Positions 1 to 8,163 of a stretch of DNA of 64,000 nucleotides are shown here, piece after piece. The notes under the pieces are model-generated. The model saw only the letters and a list, made by a program, of their open reading frames with translations. It did not search any database and was not told the origin of the DNA. Each line of letters opens with the position of its first letter. Position 1 is the stretch's first letter. Position numbers and translations under genes: made by a program. The stretch is taken from contig NZ_FOOR01000014.1 in assembly GCF_900113255.1 (NCBI RefSeq), forward strand, positions 23,444 to 87,443. The letters are read 5' to 3'. Source of the DNA: Novosphingobium sp. CF614 (GTDB taxonomy: Bacteria; Pseudomonadota; Alphaproteobacteria; Sphingomonadales; Sphingomonadaceae).

Positions 1-1562
1 AGGTCCAGAAGACCAACGGCAGCTTCGCCCAGGAACGTTCGAGCGCGGTCACCGGCAAGCTCCAGACCGTCCAGTACAATCCGGAAAGCAGCAAGGACGA
101 ATGGTATCAGGCGGCGCTGACGGTCGAAGGCAAGATCAGCAACTGGGATCTGGTCGCCACCGGCGGCATTCTCAATCGCAAGGATCACACGCAGTCCGAC
201 TATTCGGATTACGCGTACTTCTATGATGCGCTCTTCGGATCCGGCGCATACTTCTACGACAACGCCGGAGATCTCGTCAGCCCCAACCAGTACATCCAGG
301 GCAAGGACAAGTATCACCGCCAGTTCGGCGAGCTGCGCATCAGTTCGCCGCAGGAGAACCGGCTGCGCCTGATCGCCGGCCTGTTCGCCCAGCGACAGGT
401 GCACCAGATCACGCAGGACTACATCGTCGACAATATCGCCGATTCGATCACCGTCCCCGGCACGGACAGCGATATATGGCTGACCCGGCAGAAGCGCGTC
501 GACCGCGACTATGCCGCCTTCGGCGAACTGAGCTTCGACATCACCGATCAACTGACCGCGACCGGCGGCCTGCGCGCTTACAAGTACAAGAACTCGCTGG
601 TCGGCTTCTTCGGCTATAGCGACGGCTTTTCCAGCAAGACGGGCGTGGCGGCCTGCTTCGCCGACGCGATCGTCAGCGGATCGCCCTGCACCAATCTGGA
701 CAAGGCGACTTCCGATTCGGGCGTGATCCCCAAGGTCAACCTGACTTACAAGATCACCCCCGACGCGATGGTCTATGCAACCTGGTCGCGCGGGTTCCGG
801 CCGGGCGGCATCAATCGCCGCTCCACCTTGCCGCCTTACGGCCCGGACACGCTCGACAACTATGAACTGGGCTGGAAGACCCAGTTCGGCCCGTTCCGTT
901 TCAATGGCGCCGTCTATCAGGAGGACTGGAAGAACATCCAGCTTTCCTTCCTCGGCGAGAACGGCCTGACGCTGATCCGCAACGCCGGCGTCGCGCGCAT
1001 TCGCGGCGTCGAGTTCGATCTCGGCTATCACCAGGACGGCCTGACCCTCAGTCTCGGCGGCAGCTACAACGACGCGACGATCCGCAAGGATTTCTGCCTC
1101 GTCGCCAATGCCGAATTCGACTGTACCCTGCCCGGCGGCGACGGGACCGAAAACGCGCTGCTCGCCACCAAGGGAACGCACCTGCCGATCACCGCGAAGT
1201 TCAAGGGCAACGCCATCGCCCGCTATGAATTCCCGGTCGGATCGTGGGAGGGCCATGTCCAGTTCGCCGCCAACCACATCGGCAAGCGCCGCAGCGACCT
1301 GCGCGACTACGAGAATTCCATCAAGGGCGAGTTCGGCGCCTATACCACCGCCGACCTCAGCCTGGGCGTGAAGAGCGACAAGTACCGCTTCGAACTCTAC
1401 GTCACCAACCTGTTCGACAGCAACGGCGTAATCAACAGCAGCGTCCAGTGCCTCGAGACCACTTGCGGCGATCCTGACAATGTGAGCGGAACGGGCGGCG
1501 TCTTCTACGATTACGTCATCAAGCCCAGGATCATCGGCATCAAGGTCGGCACGGATTTCTGA
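1..1562 (+). CDS. TonB-dependent receptor, C-terminal part (5' truncated)
   Basis: This is the C-terminal part of an outer-membrane beta-barrel that imports a substrate with energy from TonB-ExbBD. The reading frame enters from the left edge (first full codon at base 3), so plug, TonB box and signal peptide are missing. The visible protein of about 519 residues has alternating aromatic/polar strands typical of barrels, such as WSRGFRPGGINRR, LDNYELGWKTQ and RIRGVEFDLGY. It ends in a classic Phe-terminated last strand (GIKVGTDF). The style matches sphingomonad receptors with TonB_dep_Rec barrels. A permease gene follows on the same strand 31 bases later, so the two may be co-transcribed and handle the same compound in successive membranes. 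The substrate cannot be read from the barrel. Confidence 0.93.
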   Translation, partial: VQKTNGSFAQERSSAVTGKLQTVQYNPESSKDEWYQAALTVEGKISNWDLVATGGILNRKDHTQSDYSDYAYFYDALFGSGAYFYDNAGDLVSPNQYIQGKDKYHRQFGELRISSPQENRLRLIAGLFAQRQVHQITQDYIVDNIADSITVPGTDSDIWLTRQKRVDRDYAAFGELSFDITDQLTATGGLRAYKYKNSLVGFFGYSDGFSSKTGVAACFADAIVSGSPCTNLDKATSDSGVIPKVNLTYKITPDAMVYATWSRGFRPGGINRRSTLPPYGPDTLDNYELGWKTQFGPFRFNGAVYQEDWKNIQLSFLGENGLTLIRNAGVARIRGVEFDLGYHQDGLTLSLGGSYNDATIRKDFCLVANAEFDCTLPGGDGTENALLATKGTHLPITAKFKGNAIARYEFPVGSWEGHVQFAANHIGKRRSDLRDYENSIKGEFGAYTTADLSLGVKSDKYRFELYVTNLFDSNGVINSSVQCLETTCGDPDNVSGTGGVFYDYVIKPRIIGIKVGTDF

Positions 1563-1593
1563 TCCGCCGGCGGACGGGCTGACGGGAGCCGGA

Positions 1594-2916
1594 TTGGCAG
1601 GAGCCGAGCGGACAGGAGCCGGGTCGGCGGGGGCCGGGCTAACTGAGGCGCGGTGCGCGGGGGCCGGGGCGGCGGGGGGTCGCCTCGGCCTCATTGCCGC
1701 GATCGCGCTGGTCATGGGCAACATGATCGGCTCGGGCGTCTTCCTCCTGCCCGCGAGCCTCGCGCCTTATGGCTGGAACGCGGTGATCGGCTGGATCGCG
1801 ACGACCGCCGGCGCCATGGTGCTGGCCTATGTCCTCACCCGGCTGGCCCGCGCCCTGCCCGAAGCCGGCGGCCCCTCCGGCTTCGTCTCGGCGGCTTTCG
1901 GACGCGCCGCCGGGTTCTTCATCAGCTGGATCTACCTGGTCTCGATCTGGACGGCGGTAGTCACCATCGCCGTTGCCGCGATCAGCTATCTTTCGAGCAT
2001 GGCCCCCGCCCTTGCAACCGCTCCAGCCATCGCCGCGGTCGTGCTGCTGTGGCTGGTGGCACTGGTGAACCTGCGCGGCGTTCAGGCGGCCGGCGGGTTC
2101 CAGGTGGTGACGGTCGCGCTGAAGATCGTGCCGCTGGTGGTGGTCATCGTGCTGGCCGGCGGGGTGCTGCTGCACGGCCACGCCGCGCTGCCTCCGCTGG
2201 CCGCCGGAAGCGTGACGCTCCATGCCGTCAACGGCGCCGCCAGCCTGACCTTGTGGGCGCTGCTCGGTTTCGAATCCGCCAGCATCGCGGCGGCGCAAGT
2301 CAGGCGGCCGGAAGTCAACGTGGCCCGCGCCACGCTGTGGGGCACGGGCCTGACCGGCGTGCTCTACCTGCTGGTCTGCTCCGCCGTGGCGCTGCTGCTG
2401 CCGGCCGCGGTAGCCGCCGGCTCGCCCGCGCCTTTCGCCACTTTCGTCGCGCGCTTCTGGAACCCGCAAATCGCCGGCCTGGTCGCGGTCTTCGCGGTAA
2501 TCAGCTGCGTCGGCGCGCTCAACGGCTGGACCCTGCTGGAAGCCGAGATGGTGCGCGCCATGGCCGCCCGCCGCCTGCTGCCCGCCTGGTTCGCCGCCAC
2601 CGACGGGCGCGGCACCGCGCGGCGGGCGCTGGTGATCTCGACCGTGATCGCCAGCCTGTTCGCGGCGATGAACGCAAGCCGAACCATGCAGGCGCTGTTC
2701 GAGTACCTGCTGCTGCTTTCGACCTCGGCATCGCTGTGGCTCTACCTCGCCTGCGCGCTGGCGGCGCTGCGCCTGGGGGTGGCGCGTGTTCCGGCGCTGA
2801 TCGGCGCGCTCTATTCGCTGTGGGCGCTGTGGGGCGCCGGCATCGGCGCGAGCGGGCTGAGCTTCGTGCTGATGGCGCTGGGCCTGCCGATCTGGCTATG
2901 GATGAAGCGCCGCTAA
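1594..2916 (+). CDS. APC-superfamily amino acid/amine permease
   Basis: This is an inner-membrane permease of about 440 residues with some 12 hydrophobic segments, of the AdiC/arginine-agmatine antiporter-like APA branch. The first helix carries the family signature GNMIGSGVFLLP near residues 40-52, the substrate-binding GSG loop. The best start is TTG at 1594, because no in-frame ATG precedes the first helix. The roughly 30 residues before that helix are Gly/Ala-rich and low in complexity, so a later start is possible. The gene follows a TonB receptor closely, and its stop codon overlaps the stop of the convergent TetR gene by four bases. The substrate is likely a cationic or small amino compound, but this is inferred from the family only. 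Confidence 0.85.
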   Translation: MAGAERTGAGSAGAGLTEARCAGAGAAGGRLGLIAAIALVMGNMIGSGVFLLPASLAPYGWNAVIGWIATTAGAMVLAYVLTRLARALPEAGGPSGFVSAAFGRAAGFFISWIYLVSIWTAVVTIAVAAISYLSSMAPALATAPAIAAVVLLWLVALVNLRGVQAAGGFQVVTVALKIVPLVVVIVLAGGVLLHGHAALPPLAAGSVTLHAVNGAASLTLWALLGFESASIAAAQVRRPEVNVARATLWGTGLTGVLYLLVCSAVALLLPAAVAAGSPAPFATFVARFWNPQIAGLVAVFAVISCVGALNGWTLLEAEMVRAMAARRLLPAWFAATDGRGTARRALVISTVIASLFAAMNASRTMQALFEYLLLLSTSASLWLYLACALAALRLGVARVPALIGALYSLWALWGAGIGASGLSFVLMALGLPIWLWMKRR

Positions 2917-3512
2917 CATAGCAACGCGTCGAGCCATTTCTCCGCCAGCGCTTCCGCCTCCTCGGGCGTGAACGGCGCCTGCCCCAGGCTCAGTTCGAGC
3001 CAGAGTCCGTCGATCAGCGCGGTCAGCGCCACTGCCGGCAGGCGCGTATCGGCAAGGTCCGGGCGGCAGGCGCGGATCAGCGCCTCGATGCCGCCGCGAA
3101 ACTCGCCGTAGATCTCGGCATGCAGCGCGCCGATCGCCGGGTCCACGCGAGTCATGCTCCAGAACGCCAGCCAGGTCGCGAGCAGTTCGGGATCGGCGAT
3201 CGGCGGGCGGAAGCTGGCGGTGACATAGGCCAGCAGCCGCGCGCGCGGGTCCGCGCCGGCCCCGGCCACCGCCTGCGCCAATGCGCCGGCCACGCGGTTG
3301 CCGGTCCAGCGATAGGCCTCGCCGATCGCCTCGGACACGCCGCCGAAGTAGTGGCGCAGGAGACCCGCCGAAACGCCCGCCGCCGCGCAGATGGTGCGCA
3401 CCGAAGTGCCGCCCGCGCCATGCAGCGCCAGGCAGCGCGCGGTCGCTTCGACCAGGCTCTGGCGCCGCTGGTCCGGATCGGCCCGCCGGAAGGATTGCTG
3501 CCTGCCCATCAT
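2913..3512 (-). CDS. TetR/AcrR-family transcriptional repressor (BetI-like)
   Basis: This is a one-component repressor of 199 residues. The N-terminal helix-turn-helix is clear (TSVRTICAAAGVSAGLLRHYFG at about residues 34-55). The C-terminal ligand-binding part contains LAFWSM, as in BetI-type regulators that respond to choline-like or other small amines. It starts at tandem ATG codons (3512 and 3509). It is divergent from the Rieske oxygenase gene with only 33 bases between start codons. That gap holds a 22-bp palindrome that is very probably its operator, so it likely represses both itself and the oxygenase operon. The ligand is unknown. A much longer upstream extension of this frame is antisense to the oxygenase and was not used. 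Confidence 0.88.
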   Translation of the reverse strand: MMGRQQSFRRADPDQRRQSLVEATARCLALHGAGGTSVRTICAAAGVSAGLLRHYFGGVSEAIGEAYRWTGNRVAGALAQAVAGAGADPRARLLAYVTASFRPPIADPELLATWLAFWSMTRVDPAIGALHAEIYGEFRGGIEALIRACRPDLADTRLPAVALTALIDGLWLELSLGQAPFTPEEAEALAEKWLDALLC

Positions 3513-3513
3513 G

Positions 3514-3535
3514 TTGTTATACGTTCGTACAACAA
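3514..3535. promoter_or_regulatory. Palindromic operator for the TetR-type repressor
   Basis: Two 10-base arms, TTGTTATACG and CGTACAACAA, are separated by TT. The second arm is the reverse complement of the first at 9 of 10 positions. The palindrome ends directly against the AGGAG ribosome-binding site of the Rieske gene and lies one base from the first ATG of the repressor gene. Size, symmetry and position fit a TetR-dimer operator that blocks both divergent transcripts. Confidence 0.8.
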
Positions 3536-3545
3536 GGAGCGCACG

Positions 3546-4715
3546 ATGGCAACGCAGGCCGCCGAGACAACCGGGATCGACCCGCTGGAAGGCTGGAGCC
3601 TGCCCGCCTGGACTTATTCCGATCCCGAGTTCTTCGCCGTGGAGCAGGAGCGCGTGTTCGCCCCGAGCTGGCAAGTGGTCTGCCACCAAAGCGACCTGCC
3701 TTCCCCCGGCGACTGGCACACGCTGGACTACATCGGCGAAAGCGTGATCGTGGTGCGCGGCGCCGACGGGGCCCTGCGCGCCTTCACCAATGTCTGCCGC
3801 CATCGCGGTTCGCGCATCCTGGATGGCGCCAGCGGCTGCGCGCGGAAGCTGGTGTGCCCCTACCACGCCTGGACCTACGAGCTCGACGGCCGCCTCTCGG
3901 GCGTGCCCGACAGCGCCAGCTACCCCGCCTTCGACCGCGCCGGCCACGGCCTCGCCCCGGTCGGGCTCGAGATCTGGCGCGGCTTCGTGTTCGTGCGCCT
4001 GGTCGACGACGGCGGGCCCTCGGTGGCCGCGATGATGGCGCCTTACGAGGCGATGATCGCGCCCTACCGCTTCGAGGCACTCCAGGCGCTCGGCCGCGTC
4101 ACGCTGCGCCCGCGCGCGGTCAACTGGAAGAACGTGGGCGACAACTACGCCGACGGGCTGCACATCCCCGTCGCCCATCCCGGCCTCACCCGCCTGTTCG
4201 GCAAGGGCTACGGCGTCGAGGCGCGCGCGCATGTCGACCGCATGTGGGGCGACCTGATCGAGCGGCCCTCCGCCAACTGGTCCGAGCGCCTGTACCAGAA
4301 GCTGCTGCCGCCGGTCCCGCACCTGCCGCCGGAACGACAGCGCCACTGGCTCTACTTCAAGCTCTGGCCCAATATCGCCTTCGACATCTACCCCGACCAG
4401 GTCGACTTCATGCAGTGGCTGCCGGTAGGCCCCACCGAGAGCCTGATCCGCGAGATCAGCTACGTGGCGCCCGGCGACGACCGGCGCGAGATGCGCGCGG
4501 CGCGCTATCTCAACTGGCGGATCAACCGGCAAGTCAATGCCGAAGACACCGCGCTCATCACCCGCGTCCAGCACGGCATGGCCTCGCGCAGCTTCGCGGT
4601 CGGCCCGCTGTCCGACAAGGAAGCTTGCCTGCGCCACTTCTGCAAGCGGATGCGCCGGATCATTCCAGAGGCCCGTCGCGAGACCAGGCCCGCCCCCGGC
4701 TGGAGCCATGCATGA
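3546..4715 (+). CDS. Rieske [2Fe-2S] non-heme iron oxygenase, alpha subunit
   Basis: This 389-residue oxygenase component hydroxylates or demethylates a small organic substrate using electrons from a separate reductase. The Rieske ligands are visible as C84-x-H86 (NVCRHRG) and C104-x2-H107 (CPYHAW). The mononuclear iron site is present in DNYADGLHIPVAH, around residues 200-212, the usual D-x2-H-x4-H pattern of the family. The start ATG at 3546 follows AGGAG and the palindromic operator. The stop overlaps the next gene's start (ATGA), so the FAD protein is translationally coupled. No ferredoxin reductase is encoded next to it. The amine-type repressor and the permease nearby suggest a nitrogenous substrate (carnitine, stachydrine or choline-like), but an aromatic acid is not excluded. 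Confidence 0.9.
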   Translation: MATQAAETTGIDPLEGWSLPAWTYSDPEFFAVEQERVFAPSWQVVCHQSDLPSPGDWHTLDYIGESVIVVRGADGALRAFTNVCRHRGSRILDGASGCARKLVCPYHAWTYELDGRLSGVPDSASYPAFDRAGHGLAPVGLEIWRGFVFVRLVDDGGPSVAAMMAPYEAMIAPYRFEALQALGRVTLRPRAVNWKNVGDNYADGLHIPVAHPGLTRLFGKGYGVEARAHVDRMWGDLIERPSANWSERLYQKLLPPVPHLPPERQRHWLYFKLWPNIAFDIYPDQVDFMQWLPVGPTESLIREISYVAPGDDRREMRAARYLNWRINRQVNAEDTALITRVQHGMASRSFAVGPLSDKEACLRHFCKRMRRIIPEARRETRPAPGWSHA

Positions 4716-6316
4716 CCACCCAGTACGACGCCCTGATCGTCGGCGCCGGCCACAACGGCCTTGTCTGCGCCTTCTACCTTGCCCGCGCCGGGCTGAAGGT
4801 GCGCATCGTCGAGCGGCGCGACGTGGTGGGCGGCGCGGCGGTGACCGAGGAGTTCCATCCCGGCTTCCGCAACTCGGTGGCCAGCTACACGGTCAGTCTC
4901 TTGCAGCCCAAGGTCATCGCCGACATGCGCCTGGCCGATCACGGCTACCGCGTTATCGAACGGCCGATCAGCAACTTCCTGCCGCAGGAGGACGGCGGCT
5001 ATCTCAAGCTCGGCGGCGGGCTGGAGCGCACCCAGGCCGAGTTCCGCAAGTTCTCCGCGCATGACGCCGCGGTGCTGCCCGCCTACTACGACGCGCTCGA
5101 AGGCGTGGCCGAAGTGCTGCGCCACCTCGCGCTCAAGTCCCCCCCGAACCTGGGCGACGGCTTTCGCGCCTTGATCGAGGGCGCGCTCCAGGGCCGCAGG
5201 CTCGCCGGCCTCTCGCTCGAACAGAAGCGCGACGTGCTGGACCTGTTCGCCAAGTCGGCGCGCGGCTTCCTCGATTCGTGGTTCGAAAGCGAGGCGGTGA
5301 AGGCCGCGTTCGGCTTCGACGCGGTGGTCGGCAACTATGCCTCGCCCGATACGCCGGGCAGCGCCTACGTCCTGCTCCACCACGTCTTCGGCGAAGTGAA
5401 CGGCAAGAAGGGCGCCTGGGGCCACGCGGTGGGCGGCATGGGCGCGATCACGCAGATCATGGCCAAGGTCTGCCGCGCCGCCGGGGTGGAGATCAGCCTT
5501 GAAAGCCCGGTCGCGCAAGTCCTGGTCGATGGCGGCAAGGTTTCCGGCGTCCGGCTCGAAAGCGGCGAGGAGATCGCCGCCCCGCGCGTGATCGCCAATG
5601 TCGGGCCCAAGCTGCTCTACGGCCGGATGATCGCCCCGGCCGACCTGCCCGCCGACTTCGCGCGCCGGATGAAGGGCTTCAAGGCGGGCAGCGGCACGTT
5701 CCGCATGAACGTGGCGCTGTCCGAACTGCCGCGCTTCGCCTGCCTTCCGCAACCGGGGGAGCATCACCAGTCGGGCATCATCATCGCCCCGATGCTCGAC
5801 TACATGGACCGCGCCTTCCTCGACGCCAAGCGCCTCGGCTGGTCGCGCCAGCCGATCGTCGAGATGCTGATCCCCTCGACCGTCGACGACAGCCTGGCCC
5901 CGCCGGGCCGGCACGTCGCCAGCCTGTTCTGCCAGCAGTTCGCCCCCGAACTGCCCGGCGGCCGGGACTGGGACGCCGAGGAGGAGGACAAGGCGGCGGA
6001 CTGCATCATCGACACCGTGGAGGAATACGCCCCGGGCTTTCGCGCCTCCATCCTCGGCCGCCAGGTGCTGAGCCCCAAGGGCCTGGAGCGCAAGTTCGGC
6101 CTGGTCGGCGGAGACATCATGCACGGCAACATGACGCTGGACCAACTCTGGTCGGCCCGCCCAATGCTCGGCCACGGCGCCTATCGCGGGCCGGTGAAGG
6201 GCCTCTACATGTGCGGCGCCGGCACCCACCCCGGCGGCGGCGTCACCGGCGCCCCCGGCCACAACTGCGCCCGCGAAGTCATCGCCGACCGCGGCACCTT
6301 CCGCCGCTTCCTCTGA
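4712..6316 (+). CDS. CrtI/PYROXD2-like FAD-dependent oxidoreductase
   Basis: This 534-residue flavoprotein belongs to the phytoene desaturase/amine oxidase superfamily. The N-terminal Rossmann FAD motif is intact (VGAGHNGLVCA, residues 10-20), followed by ERRDVVGGAA, the second FAD contact. The C-terminal FAD motif is LYMCGAGTHPGGGVTGAPGHN. Full length resembles bacterial PYROXD2-like proteins rather than true carotenoid desaturases, and no other carotenoid gene is nearby. It overlaps the Rieske oxygenase gene by four bases and must act in the same pathway. It could oxidise the oxygenase product or the parent amine. The exact reaction is unknown. Confidence 0.85.
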   Translation: MTTQYDALIVGAGHNGLVCAFYLARAGLKVRIVERRDVVGGAAVTEEFHPGFRNSVASYTVSLLQPKVIADMRLADHGYRVIERPISNFLPQEDGGYLKLGGGLERTQAEFRKFSAHDAAVLPAYYDALEGVAEVLRHLALKSPPNLGDGFRALIEGALQGRRLAGLSLEQKRDVLDLFAKSARGFLDSWFESEAVKAAFGFDAVVGNYASPDTPGSAYVLLHHVFGEVNGKKGAWGHAVGGMGAITQIMAKVCRAAGVEISLESPVAQVLVDGGKVSGVRLESGEEIAAPRVIANVGPKLLYGRMIAPADLPADFARRMKGFKAGSGTFRMNVALSELPRFACLPQPGEHHQSGIIIAPMLDYMDRAFLDAKRLGWSRQPIVEMLIPSTVDDSLAPPGRHVASLFCQQFAPELPGGRDWDAEEEDKAADCIIDTVEEYAPGFRASILGRQVLSPKGLERKFGLVGGDIMHGNMTLDQLWSARPMLGHGAYRGPVKGLYMCGAGTHPGGGVTGAPGHNCAREVIADRGTFRRFL

Positions 6317-6770
6317 CGCGGCGGATTGAAGGCAAGGAACACCAGACCCCCACCAAGGCCCGCGCGTTCCAGCATCCTCCGGCGGGCCCGGGACGAGCGG
6401 AGATGGCGCCGATTTTGGGCGCGATATCAATGCTTCACGATTTCAAAGAGCGCGGCAGGCCAACCCGCCGCGCGCATTATGTCATGGGCGGAGGATGTAG
6501 GAAAACGTTTCGTCGTTCCCGATCGGGTTCCGAGAGGCGTGGCCGGAAAGCGTAAAATTTCCGCCCAGGTCATTGCGACAATGCGGCTGACGCAGGCGGT
6601 GCGGCCGATACCAGGCCTCTTGGACGGAGACTCATTTCCCCTCGTCGCCATCACCGCCACCATGCGAAAGCTCATCACCATCGCTAACGCAAAACTCCGA
6701 GATGCAACAATCCTTCTGAGTTGATGACGAGGGGAAGGGGAACAGGAGTTCCGATCAATGATATTGGGTA
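6317..6770. other. Intergenic region, no gene seen
   Basis: About 450 bases lie between the FAD oxidoreductase and the convergent DUF3422 gene. The only structure noticed is a short GC-rich imperfect hairpin at 6451-6472 (arms CGCGGCAGG and CCCGCCGCG, loop CCAA) without a clear T-run on either strand. It could be a weak terminator for either neighbour. Small open frames here have no recognisable similarity or ribosome-binding site. Confidence 0.5.
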
Positions 6771-8057
6771 TCAGACCGATACGAACAGACGACGTTTGAC
6801 GCGGTGCAGCGCCATCGCGGCGCTGATGACGACCAGCGGCGTCGCGAGCGCCAGTATCTCGGGCGCATGGAAGCGGCCGTCCGCCGCCTCGATGCCCTTC
6901 AGGACATAGCCCAGCAGGCCGATGCAGTAGTAGCTGAGCGCCACCACCGAGAGCCCTTCCACCAGTTGTTGCAGGCGCAACTGCAACGAGGAACTGCGCT
7001 CCATCGATTCCAGCAGGCGCGCGTTCTGGTTCTCGATCCGGGTTTCGATACGGGCGCGCAGCAGGCTGGTGAAGCTGGCGGTGCGTTCCGACAGGTCCGC
7101 CACGCGCCTTGTGTGTGCCGCGCAAGTGCGCACCGCGGGAAGCAATCGGCGCTCGGTGAAATCGGTCAGCGACTGGAACCCGGCAATCGCGCGCGGCGAA
7201 AGTTCGGCCAGTCGCTCTTCCACCAACTGGGCATAGGCCTGCGTCGCACTCATGCGATAGCCCGTGCCCACCGAAATGCTCATCAGGTCGAGCGAAAGGC
7301 CCGAAACCCGTTGGAGCAGGATATCGTCGGTGATCTCGGGGCGGGAGACGTCGCCCGACAATTCGCGCAGCGTGCCCTCGACCTGGTTGAGCACCGCCCA
7401 CGAAGCATGCGCGGCCGGAAGGCCCAGCAGCGCGAGATTGCGATAGTTCCCCAGTTCCTGCACGCGCTGCGCCAGCCGCGTGAGATCCCTTGCCCCGGTG
7501 CCGTTCGCGGCGATGACCATGCGGCCGAATCCCTCTCGATCGATGCGAAAGTCGGTCCACACCCGTGCTCCCGCTCCGATATGGCAGCTTACGAGGTCGG
7601 TTTCGGTCAGACCGAGCGCATCGACCACCGGCGTCGCCGCCGCATCGTCGCTCACGATCGCCATGCGCGTGGCCCGTATCGTTTCACCCTGGAGGTGCTT
7701 GGCCCATTCCAACGCGGCCGCGGTCGAGGAATCCAGGGCCGAACCGATCAGGTCGGCCGGATCGGCGATGGGCGTGAAGAACGTGAATGCACTCGCCTCC
7801 GTGTGGGCTTCCCATACGAAAGCAGTGCCTCCTGGAAGTTCTCCCACCAGATGCTTCGGGTTATCCGTATCGGTGACGCGCGATCCTGCAGGCAGCGAAG
7901 CCAGCATTTCGCGCGCGCTGATGCGTTCGTTCTCGGACACCAGCCGCAGGATTTGGATGACCAGCGTCGGCGGCTCGATGGTCGGCCACCGCCGCAGATG
8001 CATTTCGCCGACGATCTCGCGCCGGGATGCATGTTCGCGCAGGATATCTTTCTCCAT
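6771..8057 (-). CDS. DUF3422 family membrane protein
   Basis: This 428-residue protein of the DUF3422 family has no established biochemical role. The long soluble N-terminal part contains conserved stretches such as HLRRWPTIEPP near residue 20 and TDFRIDREGFGRM near 170. The C-terminus has a coiled-coil-like segment (about 300-360) followed by two hydrophobic helices (about 360-385 and 398-415) and a basic tail. This looks like a cytoplasmic domain anchored at its C-terminus. Length and order match family members common in alpha- and betaproteobacteria. It stands alone, with 106 bases to the next minus-strand gene upstream. Confidence 0.85.
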   Translation of the reverse strand: MEKDILREHASRREIVGEMHLRRWPTIEPPTLVIQILRLVSENERISAREMLASLPAGSRVTDTDNPKHLVGELPGGTAFVWEAHTEASAFTFFTPIADPADLIGSALDSSTAAALEWAKHLQGETIRATRMAIVSDDAAATPVVDALGLTETDLVSCHIGAGARVWTDFRIDREGFGRMVIAANGTGARDLTRLAQRVQELGNYRNLALLGLPAAHASWAVLNQVEGTLRELSGDVSRPEITDDILLQRVSGLSLDLMSISVGTGYRMSATQAYAQLVEERLAELSPRAIAGFQSLTDFTERRLLPAVRTCAAHTRRVADLSERTASFTSLLRARIETRIENQNARLLESMERSSSLQLRLQQLVEGLSVVALSYYCIGLLGYVLKGIEAADGRFHAPEILALATPLVVISAAMALHRVKRRLFVSV

Positions 8058-8163
8058 CTATTTGGACGCGCCGAAGTTCATTACCGCGTGCCTATCGATA
8101 GTTCGCGACGATGATAATACACCCGTTCCGCCACTGCCCGGGCGCGAGCGAAGGCCCCGCCCC

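Noticed and set aside
2913..4709. Very long minus-strand open frame covering the TetR gene and the Rieske gene
   Set aside because: Only the first 199 codons from 3512 make a TetR protein. The rest is antisense to the Rieske oxygenase and is a high-G+C frame artefact without family motifs.
6451..6472. GC-rich hairpin as a terminator
   Set aside because: No T-run on either strand and far from both flanking stop codons, so only noted under the intergenic region.
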